NCBI GenBank assembly: GCA_963682025.1
Contig: OY821518.1
Location: forward strand, 234,505,836-234,569,835
DNA from: Cordilura impudica
Lineage: Eukaryota > Arthropoda > Insecta > Diptera > Scathophagidae
Length of the DNA: 64,000 nt
Direction: 5' to 3'
Shown: in pieces, positions 44,330 through 55,375 of the stretch
Layout: each line of letters begins with the position of its first letter
Numbering within the stretch: position 1 is the first letter of the stretch
The notes under the pieces: generated by a model
Databases searched by the model: none
Seen by the model: only the letters and a program-made list of their open reading frames with translations
Told to the model about the DNA's origin: nothing
Position numbers and translations under genes: made by a program

Positions 44330-45950
44330 ATGTCCTTTCATAAATTTTAAACCGCTGAATTGGATTCAAAGTGAATTTTGTTTTGCATACGAGTACATGA
44401 AAAATGTCCTTAACTACGAATTACAGATAATTTTTAATCTTTTAAAATTTGGAAAATCAGAAATTGTCATTCGAAAAAGTTTTTTTTGAGACATTTGCAT
44501 ACTCAAATGGTCAAAAGCGGCAACTGTTTGGTGTAATACCCTACAACATGAACATAAAAATCAAAAGAAAATTAAAATTAAAATAAACATTGCAACGAAA
44601 TAAACTTCATTATATGAATGAAATGCCGAAATGAGAGCAAAGTGAGGAAAATGATTTTCCACACAAAAACTTTGGGCCTTTACGAAGAATGGCAGACAGT
44701 TTTCAATTTAGTTCTTCTCCGAGCGTGCTAAAGTTTACAACGATCACCAGTGAAACCTGTGTCGTTTTAAAACACGTCTAGTATCTGCAGTGAGAGAGAA
44801 AGAGATAAATATAGTGTCGATAATAAATTATCAAGAAATCGTATTAAGAAAAATAAAAATTATTTTTGTTATATTTAATTTTGAAGTCGATATTTATTAT
44901 TTTAGTTTTATATCATAAAAAATTTCGATTAAAAAATGAATTCTGTTTGAGAACACATTCAATTGTTTTCGGTATTCAATCAATAAAACAAAAATCGAGT
45001 CGAAGAATAAATTTTAAATATATTGAATGTGTTGCAATGTGAAAGAATGTGTTCTATTTTTATAACACAGCTAAATATTTTTAACGAACAGAACATTTTT
45101 GGTGATAATTCCAAAATAAATTTAGTTTTGCGTTCGCACAAAGTTTAAGAAAAGTAAATAGTTTTTCGCTAAAATTAATCTAATCAAAGAAGCTATAGAA
45201 ACGATAACAAAATAAGTTTTAAACCATTATAAAATATGCAAAAATATCATTGTATATAGTCAAAAGATAGAAAACTATTGTGATGGTTTTTTTTTGGAAT
45301 GATTTATTGAAATTGTACTGCACTTTGCAAAGAAAAACATAAATTACACTGAAAGAAAGTGTTACGCAATTTATTTATTCTGTAAAAACAGAACAAAAGT
45401 AGCCGCAATCACTATCGCTAGTTGATAGCAAATAACCGATTCAGCAGTCATCTTTTACTAAAACAACCAGGGCAATTGGACTCTGGCGTCGATAGTGGCA
45501 TACAACAAAGAACTTCCTATAGTTAGCCGCATCATCCATCGCAACACATCATTCAACACCATACTCGAGCGCATTTGCAATTCTCCCTTTAAAGAAAACA
45601 GTTTTCGTAAGTACACGTACACACATACGTAAAATATTCTGATAATTTTCTAATTTGGCAATGCAACTGTAGCGCTTTTTACGACATAAAAAGCGCTCGT
45701 TCGTATATAGCGCGTGTCAAAGTAAATGAATTAGTCTGTAAGTTAAGTTCATTTTTCAAAATTCACGTGAATGGATGGAAAAAAAATTCAATATACATAT
45801 TTAAAATTAAAAAAAAATATATATGTATATATATTTTATAAAATTTATCAGATCTTCTTTCGATTCTGCTATAAATCACAATTTCTTTTAAAAATGATTG
45901 TTTGAAAAGTTTATTTATTGTGAACCAGATACCGGATTATAAAACCCAAG
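44330..45950. other. Repeat-poor stretch with a possible first exon of a host gene
   Basis: No copy of the window's repeat families is present over 1.6 kb. 45410-45606 is less AT-rich and ends CAGTTTTCGTAAGTACACG, a good splice donor, so it could be an untranslated first exon. A TATAAATA-less but purine-rich tract (AGTGAGAGAGAAAGAGAT, 44789-44806) precedes it. This is suggestive only; no open frame starts here. Confidence 0.25.
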
Positions 45951-45954
45951 AACA

Positions 45955-46079
45955 ATTATTTTATTGTATGGGGCGTAGGTCTGAATATGGCCAATTTTCA
46001 CTAAATTTTAATATCGATAGTCATATAGTCGATAAAAACTAATATACCAAATTTTATCAATATATATGTATGTATGTAT
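45955..46079 (-). mobile_element. DINE-1-like copy, left part, split by the long-TIR transposon
   Basis: TATGGGGCGTAGGTCTGAATATGG and ACCAAATTTTATCAATATAT match the family's middle. The expected continuation (CATATTTGCGACC, then the core) resumes at 50739, beyond the transposon. The palindrome end is lacking. Confidence 0.75.
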
Positions 46080-46081
46080 TA

Positions 46082-46560
46082 GGGCGGGTCGATTTAAAAA
46101 TCGCCCATTGCTCAGTAAAAATCGCATTCTAGGGATCAAAATAAGAAACTTTGCCGAAGGAACCATACCTCTAAAACGATTTCTGATGTCCCAACTTTTG
46201 ACCTGTCTGTCTGTCTGTCTCACTTTGACCCATTTAGAGTGCCCCAATCGAGTCCAAATGTATGATTGACCCCCTAACTTTGGAGGCCCGACCCACCCAT
46301 GCCAGTGGCACACCCCCTGGAACTCCCCTGGGGGGTTCCCCATACAAACATTTCAAAAAATCGCCAGTTTTGGCACTTTACATGAAAAAAATCAGCGAAA
46401 TGCATATGTTTTTTTCTTTATTTTTATTTATTTATTTATAATAATATTTATGATTTATTTATAATAATATCTATTTTTTCTCTTAAGAAATTTATTTAGT
46501 CAGAACATATGTAAATGAAAAAATTAATTAAAGTTAGTTATAGAAAAGAAACTAAAAAAA
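46082..46560 (+). repeat. Left terminal inverted repeat of the long-TIR transposon
   Basis: Pairs with 50291-50736. Differences are mainly small indels: a (TTTATAATAATA) expansion at 46430-46470 is missing from the right arm, and GTGGGGAGG near the right tip replaces AAAA. Confidence 0.88.
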
Positions 46561-46561
46561 A

Positions 46562-49496
46562 TTATTGTTTGAAGTCTTTTTTACTTTCAAGTCTGGGCAA
46601 TTTCGCACGGCTCTCTAATGTCGTCGCCATAACAGCCTCTACATTTTCCGGTATAACCCATTTGGAAACGCTAGCTAGCAATTGAACATGTCGTTCCGTT
46701 CCTTGTATGTGTGATGGAATTTTTGGATCATTAAACGGTGGATCATCTTGATTTAAATATTCTTTCAATGTATCGTACGGAATGCTTCGCGCGAATGGTG
46801 GTTCAAATACGTTATTTATGTCATTCATATTGATCATTTCCGTGTAACTTGTGCAATTAAAGTTTATATCTGGTTTTTTATAAGCTCTAAGTTGCGTTGG
46901 GTCGTCAACATCGGTTCGATATTTTCCGAATGCGCATAATATGAAGTATCTTTAATTACTTGATTGACAATTTTGCGTAAACGAGGTTCTAGAAATCGTG
47001 ACCAACCAATGAACTTGAAAAATAATGCACTGCCGTACACGACAGAGCTGTAATACTTGATATTGGAGTACATTGGCACATAACATTTAATTATGAATTC
47101 AACCAGAATTCTTAAATTTGCATCTGGATTTTCCGTTGTCACATATAATCGTATTAATCTAGCGGCCTTGGTGAGCCACCGAGAATGTACAATTTTCCCT
47201 GGTTTGATGTTAGCCAGATCCACCGAAACCACGCCGCTAGAAATTGCATGGGCCATGTCGTATAAGTACTTCGAATCGGTGGAAAATTCAATTTTTTCTG
47301 GAGCAGGGGGCATATTTTGCAACTCAATTTTCTGGAAGCCGTCCCATGGCTGACAATTATAATAAATGAGTGATAGCAATAACTTACCGGAAGAGTTTCA
47401 CAAGTTCCGATTTGAGGCTCAGTTTTCCGGTTGCCGATCTCGGTCCAGTGCTGGTTGATTTATCCAAAGCTTCAAACAAATGCCGAAACGGAAGCTCGTT
47501 GAAGTGTAGAAGGCAAACGAACCAATGCAATGGTCTTTTTAACAGCAATTCGAATCGTCGTATAATTCCACCGTGTGGGCCAGTGTTTGTTGGCTCACCT
47601 TCAGTGCAAATTCCAATTAATGCATCCAGTGATATATTTTTATCGTTGAAAAAATCACTTAATTTGGTTGTTTTGTATTCAGCGGTTTCATGTTCCAGTC
47701 TTACGTAACCAATCAATTCAGAATTGGGTTCTCTTAAAATAACAAAATGAGGTTCTTTTACCATCCTTGTATGAAACTTCTCATCAATTTTATCTATCGT
47801 TAAAGTATCATCTTTTCTGCCATCGAATGAAAACGCTAACAAATTGGTATCATCTAACCGTTTGCGAAGCACTTCTTGTCTGCATTTCTCTTTTTCTCTG
47901 CAAACTTTCGATTTATCCATGATAAGAGGTTTCCCATGCTTATCTTTAATTTTAAAATCTTGAAAAAGAGCGGTTCCCAATGCTGATGCTACTCTATCAG
48001 GCACACCAAATCTGTCACATACCAAGGCAAAGTTAAAACAATCGTATCTCTCTGTGTATTGTGAACTTGTGTTTCTATCCATATCTTCTTGAACCGGTGG
48101 CGGTGCGTATGTTGAATCATCGGGATCTTGGTATGTTGGCATTGATGACATATACGTTGCTCCTTGCTCTTCAATTTCCATCACAAATGCATCCATTGTT
48201 AGTCTTCTCTGATTATGTTGATCGTGCATAAACTCTTTGAGGCGTTTGGGAACCAAGCCGCATGCACATGGAGCTGCCTTCAAATCGCATTTACATGTTC
48301 CAATGTAAACAAGTAAGAAAATTATAGTCGGTCTAGACCGACTATACGATACCCTATACCATGCGTTTAGAGACCCTATCTCTTAGGCCCAACTAACTGG
48401 ACATAGAAAATAAGCAAAAACCAAATTTGAGTGGGATTTTTATTAATTTTTTTGGCTGCAGATATGAAAAAGTTTATATCGGATGCTATATCTATATAGG
48501 GACTTGGTCCAAAAATGGACCGATCCTGATCATGTTTGGTAAAGTCTCTTGTATTTTGCAAAAATATATACAAACAAAATTTGAGAAGAATCAGTGCAAT
48601 ATTTTTGTTTTTTAATAGATTTAAGTGAAGATCGGGAAGCAGCTCTATATGGGGTCAAAGGGATCATTTTTGGACTACTTATTAATGGATGTAATGAACG
48701 CATACAAACTCAATTTGAGTAAGATCTATATGACAATTTGGATCTTATGGCAATTTATGTCGATTTCATATGGGTAATTTGTCTGAACATGGACCGATTC
48801 TCACCAATTTCAATAGCGTTCATCCCATGGCCGATAAAAGCTTATGTACCAAATTTTATCAAAATACATTCATATTTGCGACCTGCAGTTTGATTACAAG
48901 CTTTACATGGACACACAGACGGACGGACGGACGGACGGACGGACGGACGGACGGACGGACATTGTTAAATCAACTCAGAAAGTGATTCTGATTCGATCGG
49001 TATAATTAAAGATGGGTCTAGGTCAAATATTTTTGGTTGTTACAAACAGCAGCACAAAGTCATTATACCCAAACCACATAGTGGTATAGGGTATAAACAT
49101 TGTTTCCAGAGATTTTACATACTCTGTAAATTGTTGGGTTTTGTTTCTTCTCTTGATTTGGTCTTGATATTTGTCAAGCAATCTATTCAATTTATTACAT
49201 ACACTTTTTTTCAGCATAATTTCCATACCAAGTTTTTCCCAAATTCCAATCAACTTGTCTTGTGCTTGAATAGTGAATGATTTATAGGAAAACTTTTTTT
49301 GTTCTGTTTTAGCACGTTCGCTTAAGTAAAAATAATATCTCAAGATATCCAGATGGGTTGGTAAATTAAGATCAGTCAAATCAGTAGACACACCAAAAAC
49401 AGTAACATCATGCTTGGGTATATGACTCATTGGGTTTTCGATAGTTGTTGATGTTGTTGTTGCTTCATCTTGCGGTGTAGAAGATGGTGGATTCAT
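46562..49496 (-). pseudogene. Unclassified transposase-like protein gene of the long-TIR transposon
   Basis: Read on the minus strand: N-terminal part 49496-49098 (MNPPSSTPQDEATTTSTTIE..., helical region ending KSLETM); after the nested DINE, 48306-47388 (IGTCKCDLKAAPCACGLVPK, a Cys-rich motif; CDRFGVPDRVASALGTALF; LAFSFDGRKDDTL; CTEGEPTNTGPHGGIIRR; VCLLHFNELPFRHLF); a putative 38-bp intron with GTAAGT...GTCAG; 47349-46860 (TDSKYLYDMAHAISSG, KIVHSRWLTKAARLIRLYV); and 46859-46562 (HIQGTERHVQLLASVSKWV, ESRAKLPRLESKKDF). About 700 residues. The FDG-D, DG/EG-NTG, and H-NELP blocks suggest an RNase H-like enzyme (inference). I recall similar multicopy uncharacterised proteins from aphids and other arthropods. 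Defects: phase mismatch at the intron and a missing base in an A run at 46871-46876. Confidence 0.7.
48308..49097 (-). mobile_element. DINE-1-like element inserted in the unclassified transposase gene
   Basis: ACAAGTAAGAAAATTATAGT to GTGGTATAGGGTATAAA, with a perfect palindrome near 48325-48348 and about ten ACGG units at 48919-48960. The host frame reads ...LETMF on one side and YIGTC... on the other, so the insertion is clean, within a run of T. Confidence 0.92.
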
Positions 49497-49619
49497 TGTA
49501 AACTTTTTGATTTGGAATGGTCACTTCACTTATTATTTTTTTTAAAATATTTTTTTATCTGAAATTAGCACTTCACACTTTGAGTTCTTCACAACGACTT
49601 AATGCATTCACAAAAACTG

Positions 49620-49855
49620 TTGCGTTAGATATGGTCTACGAGACGAGGTAATAAGAATGAAATGGTAATTTCAATTCTACCTGTTGTGTCTTGTGGTGGC
49701 TTAACACCCCACACAAGCAATTTTACGACCTGCAATTGTGTCACAGTGATACGTTCATTTTTTAAAAGGGTTGAATAAAAAACCCACACAACTAAGTTTA
49801 CGACATGCAATTGCATCACAGTGATGCCTTAGTTTTATAAGGGTTGTAATAAACG
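49620..49855. repeat. Two ~95-bp direct repeats upstream of the transposase-like gene
   Basis: ACACAAGCAATTTTACGACC, ...TGCAATTGTGTCACAGTGAT and TTTTAAAAGGGTTGAATAAA is repeated as ACACAACTAAGTTTACGACA, ...TGCAATTGCATCACAGTGAT, TTTATAAGGGTTGTAATAAA. Placed between gene start (49496) and right TIR, so it could be a transposase-binding or promoter region of the element. Confidence 0.75.
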
Positions 49856-49859
49856 CTAA

Positions 49860-50290
49860 TCTTAATATATAAAAACGTTGGTGCGTATGTTGGTACTCTA
49901 ATAACTGTTGAACCACTAATGCTAGCGACTTCGTATTCATACCATATGTTCCTTTGGTTCTCCGATTTGCATAACATTTTTTTGTACCTGATAGGTGGCG
50001 CTGGGGTCGAGATTTTCCCAAAAAATTTATTTACGGTCCAATTTAGCTCAAATTCGCAACATATATTGTGTACATAAAACTAAAGTTGCTGACAAAGTTG
50101 GTGTTAAAATATTCAAGAAAACGTATATTTTTTTTCAGTCATATTCATAATATTATTAAATGCAATGTATATAAGGATTTTCGAGGGAGTTCGTGCTTTA
50201 CTTTTGCCCGACACTCGGTATTAAAATTTAGATGCGATATAAAATCCAGATGTTTTCTTCGGGCCAGCAACGCGGACCGGACTCAGCTAG
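49860..50290 (+). mobile_element. Non-autonomous Helitron (431 bp), second family
   Basis: Preceded by A, starts TCTTAATATATAAAAACG and ends GGACTCAGCTAG followed by T: the A|TC...CTRR|T rule of Helitrons. The 3' subterminal GC-rich stretch CGGGCCAGCAACGCGGACCG can form only an imperfect hairpin. It differs from the CTCGAATTTCGAG family. It separates the 5' region of the long-TIR transposon from its right TIR. Confidence 0.82.
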
Positions 50291-50736
50291 TTTCTAATAA
50301 ATTTTTTTAATTTCTTTTCTATTACTAAGTTAAATTCATTTTTTCATTTACATATGTTCTGACTAAATAAATTTCTAAAGGGAAAAATAAACTCCAAAAA
50401 GAAAAAAACATAGGCATTTCGCTGATTTTTTCATGTAAAGTGCCAAAACTGGCGATTTTTTGAATTGTTTATATGGGGACCCCACAGGGGAGTTCCCACT
50501 GGCATGGGTGAGTCGGCCCTCCAAAGTTAGGGGGGTCAATCATACATTTGGACTCGATTGGGGCACTCTAAATGGGTCAAAGCGAGACAGACAGACAGAC
50601 AGGTCAAAAGTTGGGACATCAGAATTCGTTTTAGAGGTATGGTTCCTTCGGCAAAGTTTCTTATTTTGATCCCTAGAATACGATTTTCACTAAGCAATGG
50701 GCGATTTTTTTTGCCTCCCCACAAATCGACCCTGCC
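50291..50736 (-). repeat. Right terminal inverted repeat of the long-TIR transposon
   Basis: Inverse of 46082-46560. The inner end is defined by the Helitron insertion at 50290. The tip reads AAATCGACCCTGCC before TA. Confidence 0.88.
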
Positions 50737-50738
50737 TA

Positions 50739-50945
50739 GTATATATATATAAATGCGACCTTGTAGGTTTACATGGACACATAGATAGACAGACGGACGG
50801 ACATCGCTAAATCGAGTTAAAAAGTGATTCGAGTCGACCACTACAATAAAAGATGGGTCTATGCAAAATATTTTTGGTAGTTACAAACATTAGCACAAAC
50901 TCATTATACCCTGACCACATACATAGTTCTATAGGGTATACAAAG
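50739..50945 (-). mobile_element. DINE-1-like copy, right part, split by the long-TIR transposon
   Basis: AATGCGACCTTGTAGG, ACATGGACACATAGATAGAC, two ACGG units, then CATTATACCCTGACCACATA and TAGGGTATA. Continues 45955-46079. Confidence 0.75.
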
Positions 50946-50982
50946 AGGATCGAAATGCTGCAATGAAATTAGTTATGCCCGG

Positions 50983-51789
50983 TTTTTATACCCTATACCA
51001 CTATGTGGTTTGGGTATAATGACTTTGTTCTGCTGTTTGTAACTACTAAAAGTATTTGACCTAGACCCATCTTTTATTATACCGATCAGCTCAGAATCAT
51101 TTTCTGAGTCGATTTAGCGATGTCCGTCCATCCATCTGTCCGTCTGCGTGTCCATGTAAACCTTGTAACCAAACAAAACCACAGGTCGCAATTATGAATA
51201 TATTTTAATCGAATTTGGTACGTAAGCTTTTATCGGCCATAGGATGAACGCTATTGAAATTGGTGAAATAAGGTCCATGTTCAGACCTAGTCCCCATACA
51301 AATGACCCCTATGAAATCGACTTACACTGCCATAAGATCCAAATTATCATATAGATCTTGGTCAAATTAGGTTTGCGTGTGTTTATTACATCCATTTATC
51401 AGTTGTTCAAAAATAAACCCCATATGGCAATTCTTTGTCATAGCCCCCATATAAAGCTGCTTCCCGATTTTCACTTAAATCTATCAAAAAACAAAAATAT
51501 TGCACAGATTTTCCTCAAATTTGGTTTGTAAATATTTTTTAAAAATATAAGTGATCGGTCCATTTTTCGGTCAGGATCGGTCTATTTTTCGACCAAGTCC
51601 CCATATAAATATAGCTTCTGATATGAACTTTTTCATATCTGCAGACGAAAAAATTAATAACAATGCCACACAAATTCGGTTTATGCTTATTTTCTATCCA
51701 CTTAGTTGGACCGAAGAGATAGGGTCTCTAAGCCATGGTATAGGTTATCGTATAGTCGGTCTAGACCGACTATAATTTTCTTACTTGTT
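50983..51789 (+). mobile_element. DINE-1-like element, full-length older copy
   Basis: TTTTTATACCCTATACCACT to TTTTCTTACTTGTTT. The core is degenerate (GTCCGTCCATCCATCTGTCC at 51122). The segment at 51551-51592 has a local duplication of CGGTCCATTTTTCG / CGGTCTATTTTTCG. The palindrome at about 51751-51774 is intact. Confidence 0.88.
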
Positions 51790-51849
51790 TAATATATAAT
51801 AATTTTTAAATAATTATAAGTCTTTTACGAGTAAAATACCAAACAGAAT

Positions 51850-52440
51850 CACATGAGGATAAATCTTTACGGGAAATAGCTTGGATCATAGGCAGAAGCC
51901 ACTCTTAGTGCAGTACGTCTTTCAAAACTACAAATCCACCTGTAAAATTTTGTCAAAACCTCGTTTTAGTCGCCCCTTTAAACTATTTTAGCGTTAGTAA
52001 AACAGAATCCCAGAATTACTGCTTCCCAAATTAGTTCCAAAATCAAAGAATCCTTCGGCAAACATCCATGAAAATACCTTTCGCAAAATATTTAAAAAAA
52101 TTAAAAAAATGTATGGATGGACTTTGCCAATGAGAATTAAATTTTTGATGAATATAAAAAAGGAAAAAAGTTAGTTTGGTAAAAAAGTGGAACTGCGTTA
52201 AATTAAGAAAATCTTTCACAACACTGAGGAATTGGAGTTAGGTTTAAGATTGTATGGTTGTACTCATATTTATTCAGTCTATAATAGATCACATTGGATG
52301 CATAACATTATGAAACAAAATTTAAAGCGCACAATAATTGGCATAATGATCCAAACTATACGGCACACAATACCAATCACACGAACTTAATCCCATTGGA
52401 GCGAAAATTTTTTGGATGAGTGGAGTAAAACAAGATTTGT
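51850..52440 (+). pseudogene. Diverged Tc1-like relic
   Basis: SLREIAWIIGRSHS then VQYVFQNYKS near 51865-51935 fits the Tc1 N-terminal helix-turn-helix (S.REIA.I.GRS...VQYV..NY). Near 52344-52420 NDPNYTAHNT and a LIPLERKFFG-like remnant fit the NDPKHTA and NPIE.LW blocks. Everything between is scrambled. Confidence 0.5.
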
Positions 52441-52481
52441 TAAAGGCAATAAATAAACTTAAATAAATTAAAAAAAAAAAA

Positions 52482-53288
52482 ACAAGTAAGAAAATTATAG
52501 TCGGTCTAGACCGGCTATACGATACCCTATACCATGCCTTTAAAGACCCTATCTCTCAGGCCCAACTAACTGGATATAGAAAATAAGCATAAACCAAATT
52601 CGAGTGGGATTTTTATTAATTTTTTCGGCTGCAGATATGAAAAAGTTCATATCGGATGCTATATCGATATGGGGACTTGGCCCAAAAATGGACCGATCCT
52701 GACCCTGTTTGGTAAAGTCTCTTGTATTTTGCAAAAATATATACAAACAAAATTTGAGAAGAATTAGTGCAATATTTTTGTTTTTTGATAGATTTAAGTG
52801 AAGATCGGGAAGCAGCTCTATATGGGGCCCATGACTATGAGTTGTCCAATAGGGATCATTTTTGGACTACTGATTAATGGATGTAATATATATATACAAA
52901 CCCAATTTGACTGAGATTTGTATGATAATTTGGATCTTATGGCAATATATGTTGATTTCATAGGGGTCATTTGTATGGGAGCTAGGTCTGAACACGGACC
53001 GATTCTCACCAATTTCAGCATTCATCCCATGGCCGATAAAAGATCAAATACCAAATTTCATAGTTGCGACCAAATATATTCATAGTTGCGACCTGCAGTT
53101 TGATTACAAGCTTTACATGGACACACAGACGGACGGACGGACGGACGGACATCGTTAAATCGAATCAGATAGTGATTCTGATTCGATCGGTATAATTAAA
53201 GATGGATGTAGGTCAAATATTTTTGGTTGTTACAAACATCAGCACAAAGTCATTATACCCAAACCACATAGTGGTATGGGGTATAAAT
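52482..53288 (-). mobile_element. DINE-1-like element, full-length copy
   Basis: ACAAGTAAGAAAATTATAGT to GTGGTATGGGGTATAAA. Palindrome with one mismatch (GACCGGCTATA). Contains an internal duplication: AATATATTCATAGTTGCGAC is preceded by a partial copy near 53060-53080. Confidence 0.88.
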
Positions 53289-54231
53289 ATACTTAGAACA
53301 CTGTGGAACATTTTCGGGGTCATTGGCTGGGGGTAAGAAATTCCAAGTCAGGCCAGTATAGTAAAACCAAGGCCGATATATAAGTGAGGATGAGCAAAAT
53401 TATATTCTTTGATAATCCTTGTTCCACGGAACCAACACATGCACAATGTTGCAGACGAATCGTACAACAAAAATTATAATCGGCCTAGACCATATACATT
53501 TGGATTTTTTCTAAGGACTTGTTTAACTCTGGCCCAAAATTTTTCTATTAAGCGCAATGCACAATAGTTTAGAGGGTTGCAGTCCTATCGTATAAATCTA
53601 TCCCGGTTTTTTCAAATCATTCTAGTGCTAGTTTACGCTAATTCTTCGTTGCTAAATCTGGCCAAAATATAAAATACAAGTGCATTAACCTTTAATACAT
53701 TTTTTAAGATACCTACACAGAAACAGATTCGCCGTGACAACAGAATTTATTGCCACCCGAATTTTGATAGTCCCATGTACTATCACATTTTTCTGTTGTG
53801 ATTACTAAAATATATTTCCCAAATTACCGTATAAAGTTAAAGGCAACTGAATGTTAAATAAATTCGATTATACGAATTATCAAATTTAGTTCATACAATA
53901 CCGGTACAACACATTTAATATGTATAATTTTGTAAATTAAGAAAATGCGAATTTTGTTTGATACATAAATTTATTATTAATGTTTTTTTTTTTTTTCAAA
54001 AGAAAAAAACAAGAAATCTTACATGACATAACTTAATTAACGTATGTATCTTGTTAATATTTTAGGTTAAAATCCGCTTATTATATCCGCAACTTTTGCT
54101 AAAAAAATAAATTGTATTAAATTAAAAGTTTATTTTTGTACAAATATTTGTTAACAATAAATGTTAAGTTTTTGGTACAACTAAGTAAATGCAAAAAAAA
54201 AAAAAAAATAAAAAATTAGGAAACTGTTGTA
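53289..54231. other. Unassigned DNA with a DINE scrap
   Basis: 53470-53505 (AATTATAATCGGCCTAGACC) is a residue of a DINE palindrome end. GTGACAACAGAATTTATTGC (53733 on) and ATTTTTCTGTTGTGATTACT (53789 on) form an imperfect inverted pair about 40 bp apart. No gene. Confidence 0.4.
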
Positions 54232-54612
54232 TTAAAATTTAAAACAATATTGCAAATTGTTACAAAACAATAAATAATAGCTTTCGTACCCAGTCCATAG
54301 ATTCCAGGTCACACAGTTCATGTTCTCTGCTAATAGGTCCAAGTGTTTCACTATCAAAGCCTGCATTTTTTGTTCTGAATCGGCAGTCATGACATTGGGA
54401 AACATTTCATTTCTACCATTGATAGCGTGGCTGATCCATAACACCAATTTAGTCCGAAAGGTTTCAATTTTGTCCGAAGACGTTAAAATATTATAATTCC
54501 TGCCTTGCCTTTTTCTGTTGAGCTCATTTAAATGAGCGATAAATCGCAAAACTTTGACTTTTATCCGCGGCACACTAACTGAAGACCTTGGTACACCAGT
54601 GTGCCACGGCAC
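54232..54612 (-). pseudogene. hAT-type transposase fragment
   Basis: A 126-codon frame whose centre reads HLNELNRKRQGRNYNILTSS then DKIETFRTKLVLWISHAING and EMFPNVM. This matches the block of GTF2IRD2/ZBED-like hAT transposases (LN.LN..LQG...NI...SDKI.AF..KL.LW....... .FP.L). N- and C-terminal parts are absent, and the tail after LLAENMN is unrelated. Domestication cannot be judged from such a fragment. Confidence 0.65.
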
Positions 54613-54703
54613 ACGCTTTGTGGAACAATGTTCTAATACATGGAAGAATTTTAAATCTTAGAAAACTTTTAAATATTGTTTTAAGTTCCTTTTAGTTTAT
54701 CTT

Positions 54704-54960
54704 TCTATAATATTAATAGGCTAGGCGATTTCTTGTGACCGATGTTTTGTTCTATCGTTTTATCCCGATTTTGACCAAGCGTATATTATTTGAAAGGTAT
54801 TTGTTTTTATCCGTTTTGCAGATTTACAGATTTTTAAATTTGTTCCTTTATTTTGTGTAAATAGTATTTAAAGTTGCTACTAACACATACATAAAATTAT
54901 ACAATGCTATGTGTGTGTTTATTAAATTTGTTAATGTGTTTGTAATAAAAATGTGTTTGT
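54704..54960 (+). mobile_element. Non-autonomous Helitron, 3'-truncated
   Basis: TCTATAATATTAATAGGCTA start preceded by T, parallel to 63407 on, and lost after TTAATGTGTTTGTAATAAAA. The 3' hairpin and CTAG are absent. Confidence 0.75.
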
Positions 54961-54984
54961 TTTTTCCCACCAAACCAAATGTTC

Positions 54985-55265
54985 CGATTTCGTAAAGAAT
55001 ACGTAACGACTGTCGGCAAAATCTTCCGATTTCGGAATCGAAATATTATCGATATCGTAACGATTTTCAGATGGAAGGGTTGACATGACTTCGCAACGAT
55101 ATGTAGGTACGATTTCGTTTCGACATTTTTTAACGATTTCGTTAAAACAAAAACTTCCGATTTCGCAACCGAAATATTAGCGACTTCGTAACTATATGTA
55201 GATACAAAATCGCAACGACATGGATGTACGATTTAGTTTAGACTTAACGATTGCGTAAAGAATTT
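54985..55265. repeat. Degenerate repeats rich in CGATTTCG / TAACGA
   Basis: Two ~115-bp units (from CTTCCGATTTCGGAATCGAA near 55023 and CTTCCGATTTCGCAACCGAA near 55152) share internal 15-20 bp motifs such as ATCGTAACGATTT. Many CG dinucleotides for this AT-rich region. Origin unknown. Confidence 0.65.
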
Positions 55266-55375
55266 TCTTCAAGTTTTTTAAAAAAATTATTTTCATTCAT
55301 TTTATTAATTCATTTAAAAAATAACATAGTATAATAATATAAAAAAAATAATACAAGATAATATAATAATTTAAC

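Larger units (their letters stand above)
46082..50736 (-). mobile_element. 4.65 kb DNA transposon with >400-bp TIRs and unclassified transposase-like gene
   Basis: Left TIR begins GGGCGGGTCGATTT (46082); right TIR ends AAATCGACCCTGCC (50736). Both are flanked by TA (46080-46081, 50737-50738), an apparent TA duplication. The arms match at high identity for about 430-480 bp, including CCAAAACTGGCGATTTTTTG-type sequence, a GTCTGTCTGTCTG run and CTTTGCCGAAGGAACCAT. The left arm reaches the stop codon of the single gene. The surrounding DNA is an older DINE copy. Nested inside are a DINE (48308-49097) and a Helitron (49860-50290); without them it is about 3.4 kb. I cannot assign it to a named superfamily. 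Confidence 0.85.

Noticed and set aside
44690..45606. Core promoter plus first exon of a host gene
   Set aside because: A donor-like GTAAGTACAC exists, but no reliable initiator/DPE pair and no coding continuation in the window; listed only as a weak possibility.
54232..54612. Domesticated hAT-derived host gene
   Set aside because: The frame covers only one internal block, with unrelated sequence at the end and no splice signals; a decayed transposon is simpler.
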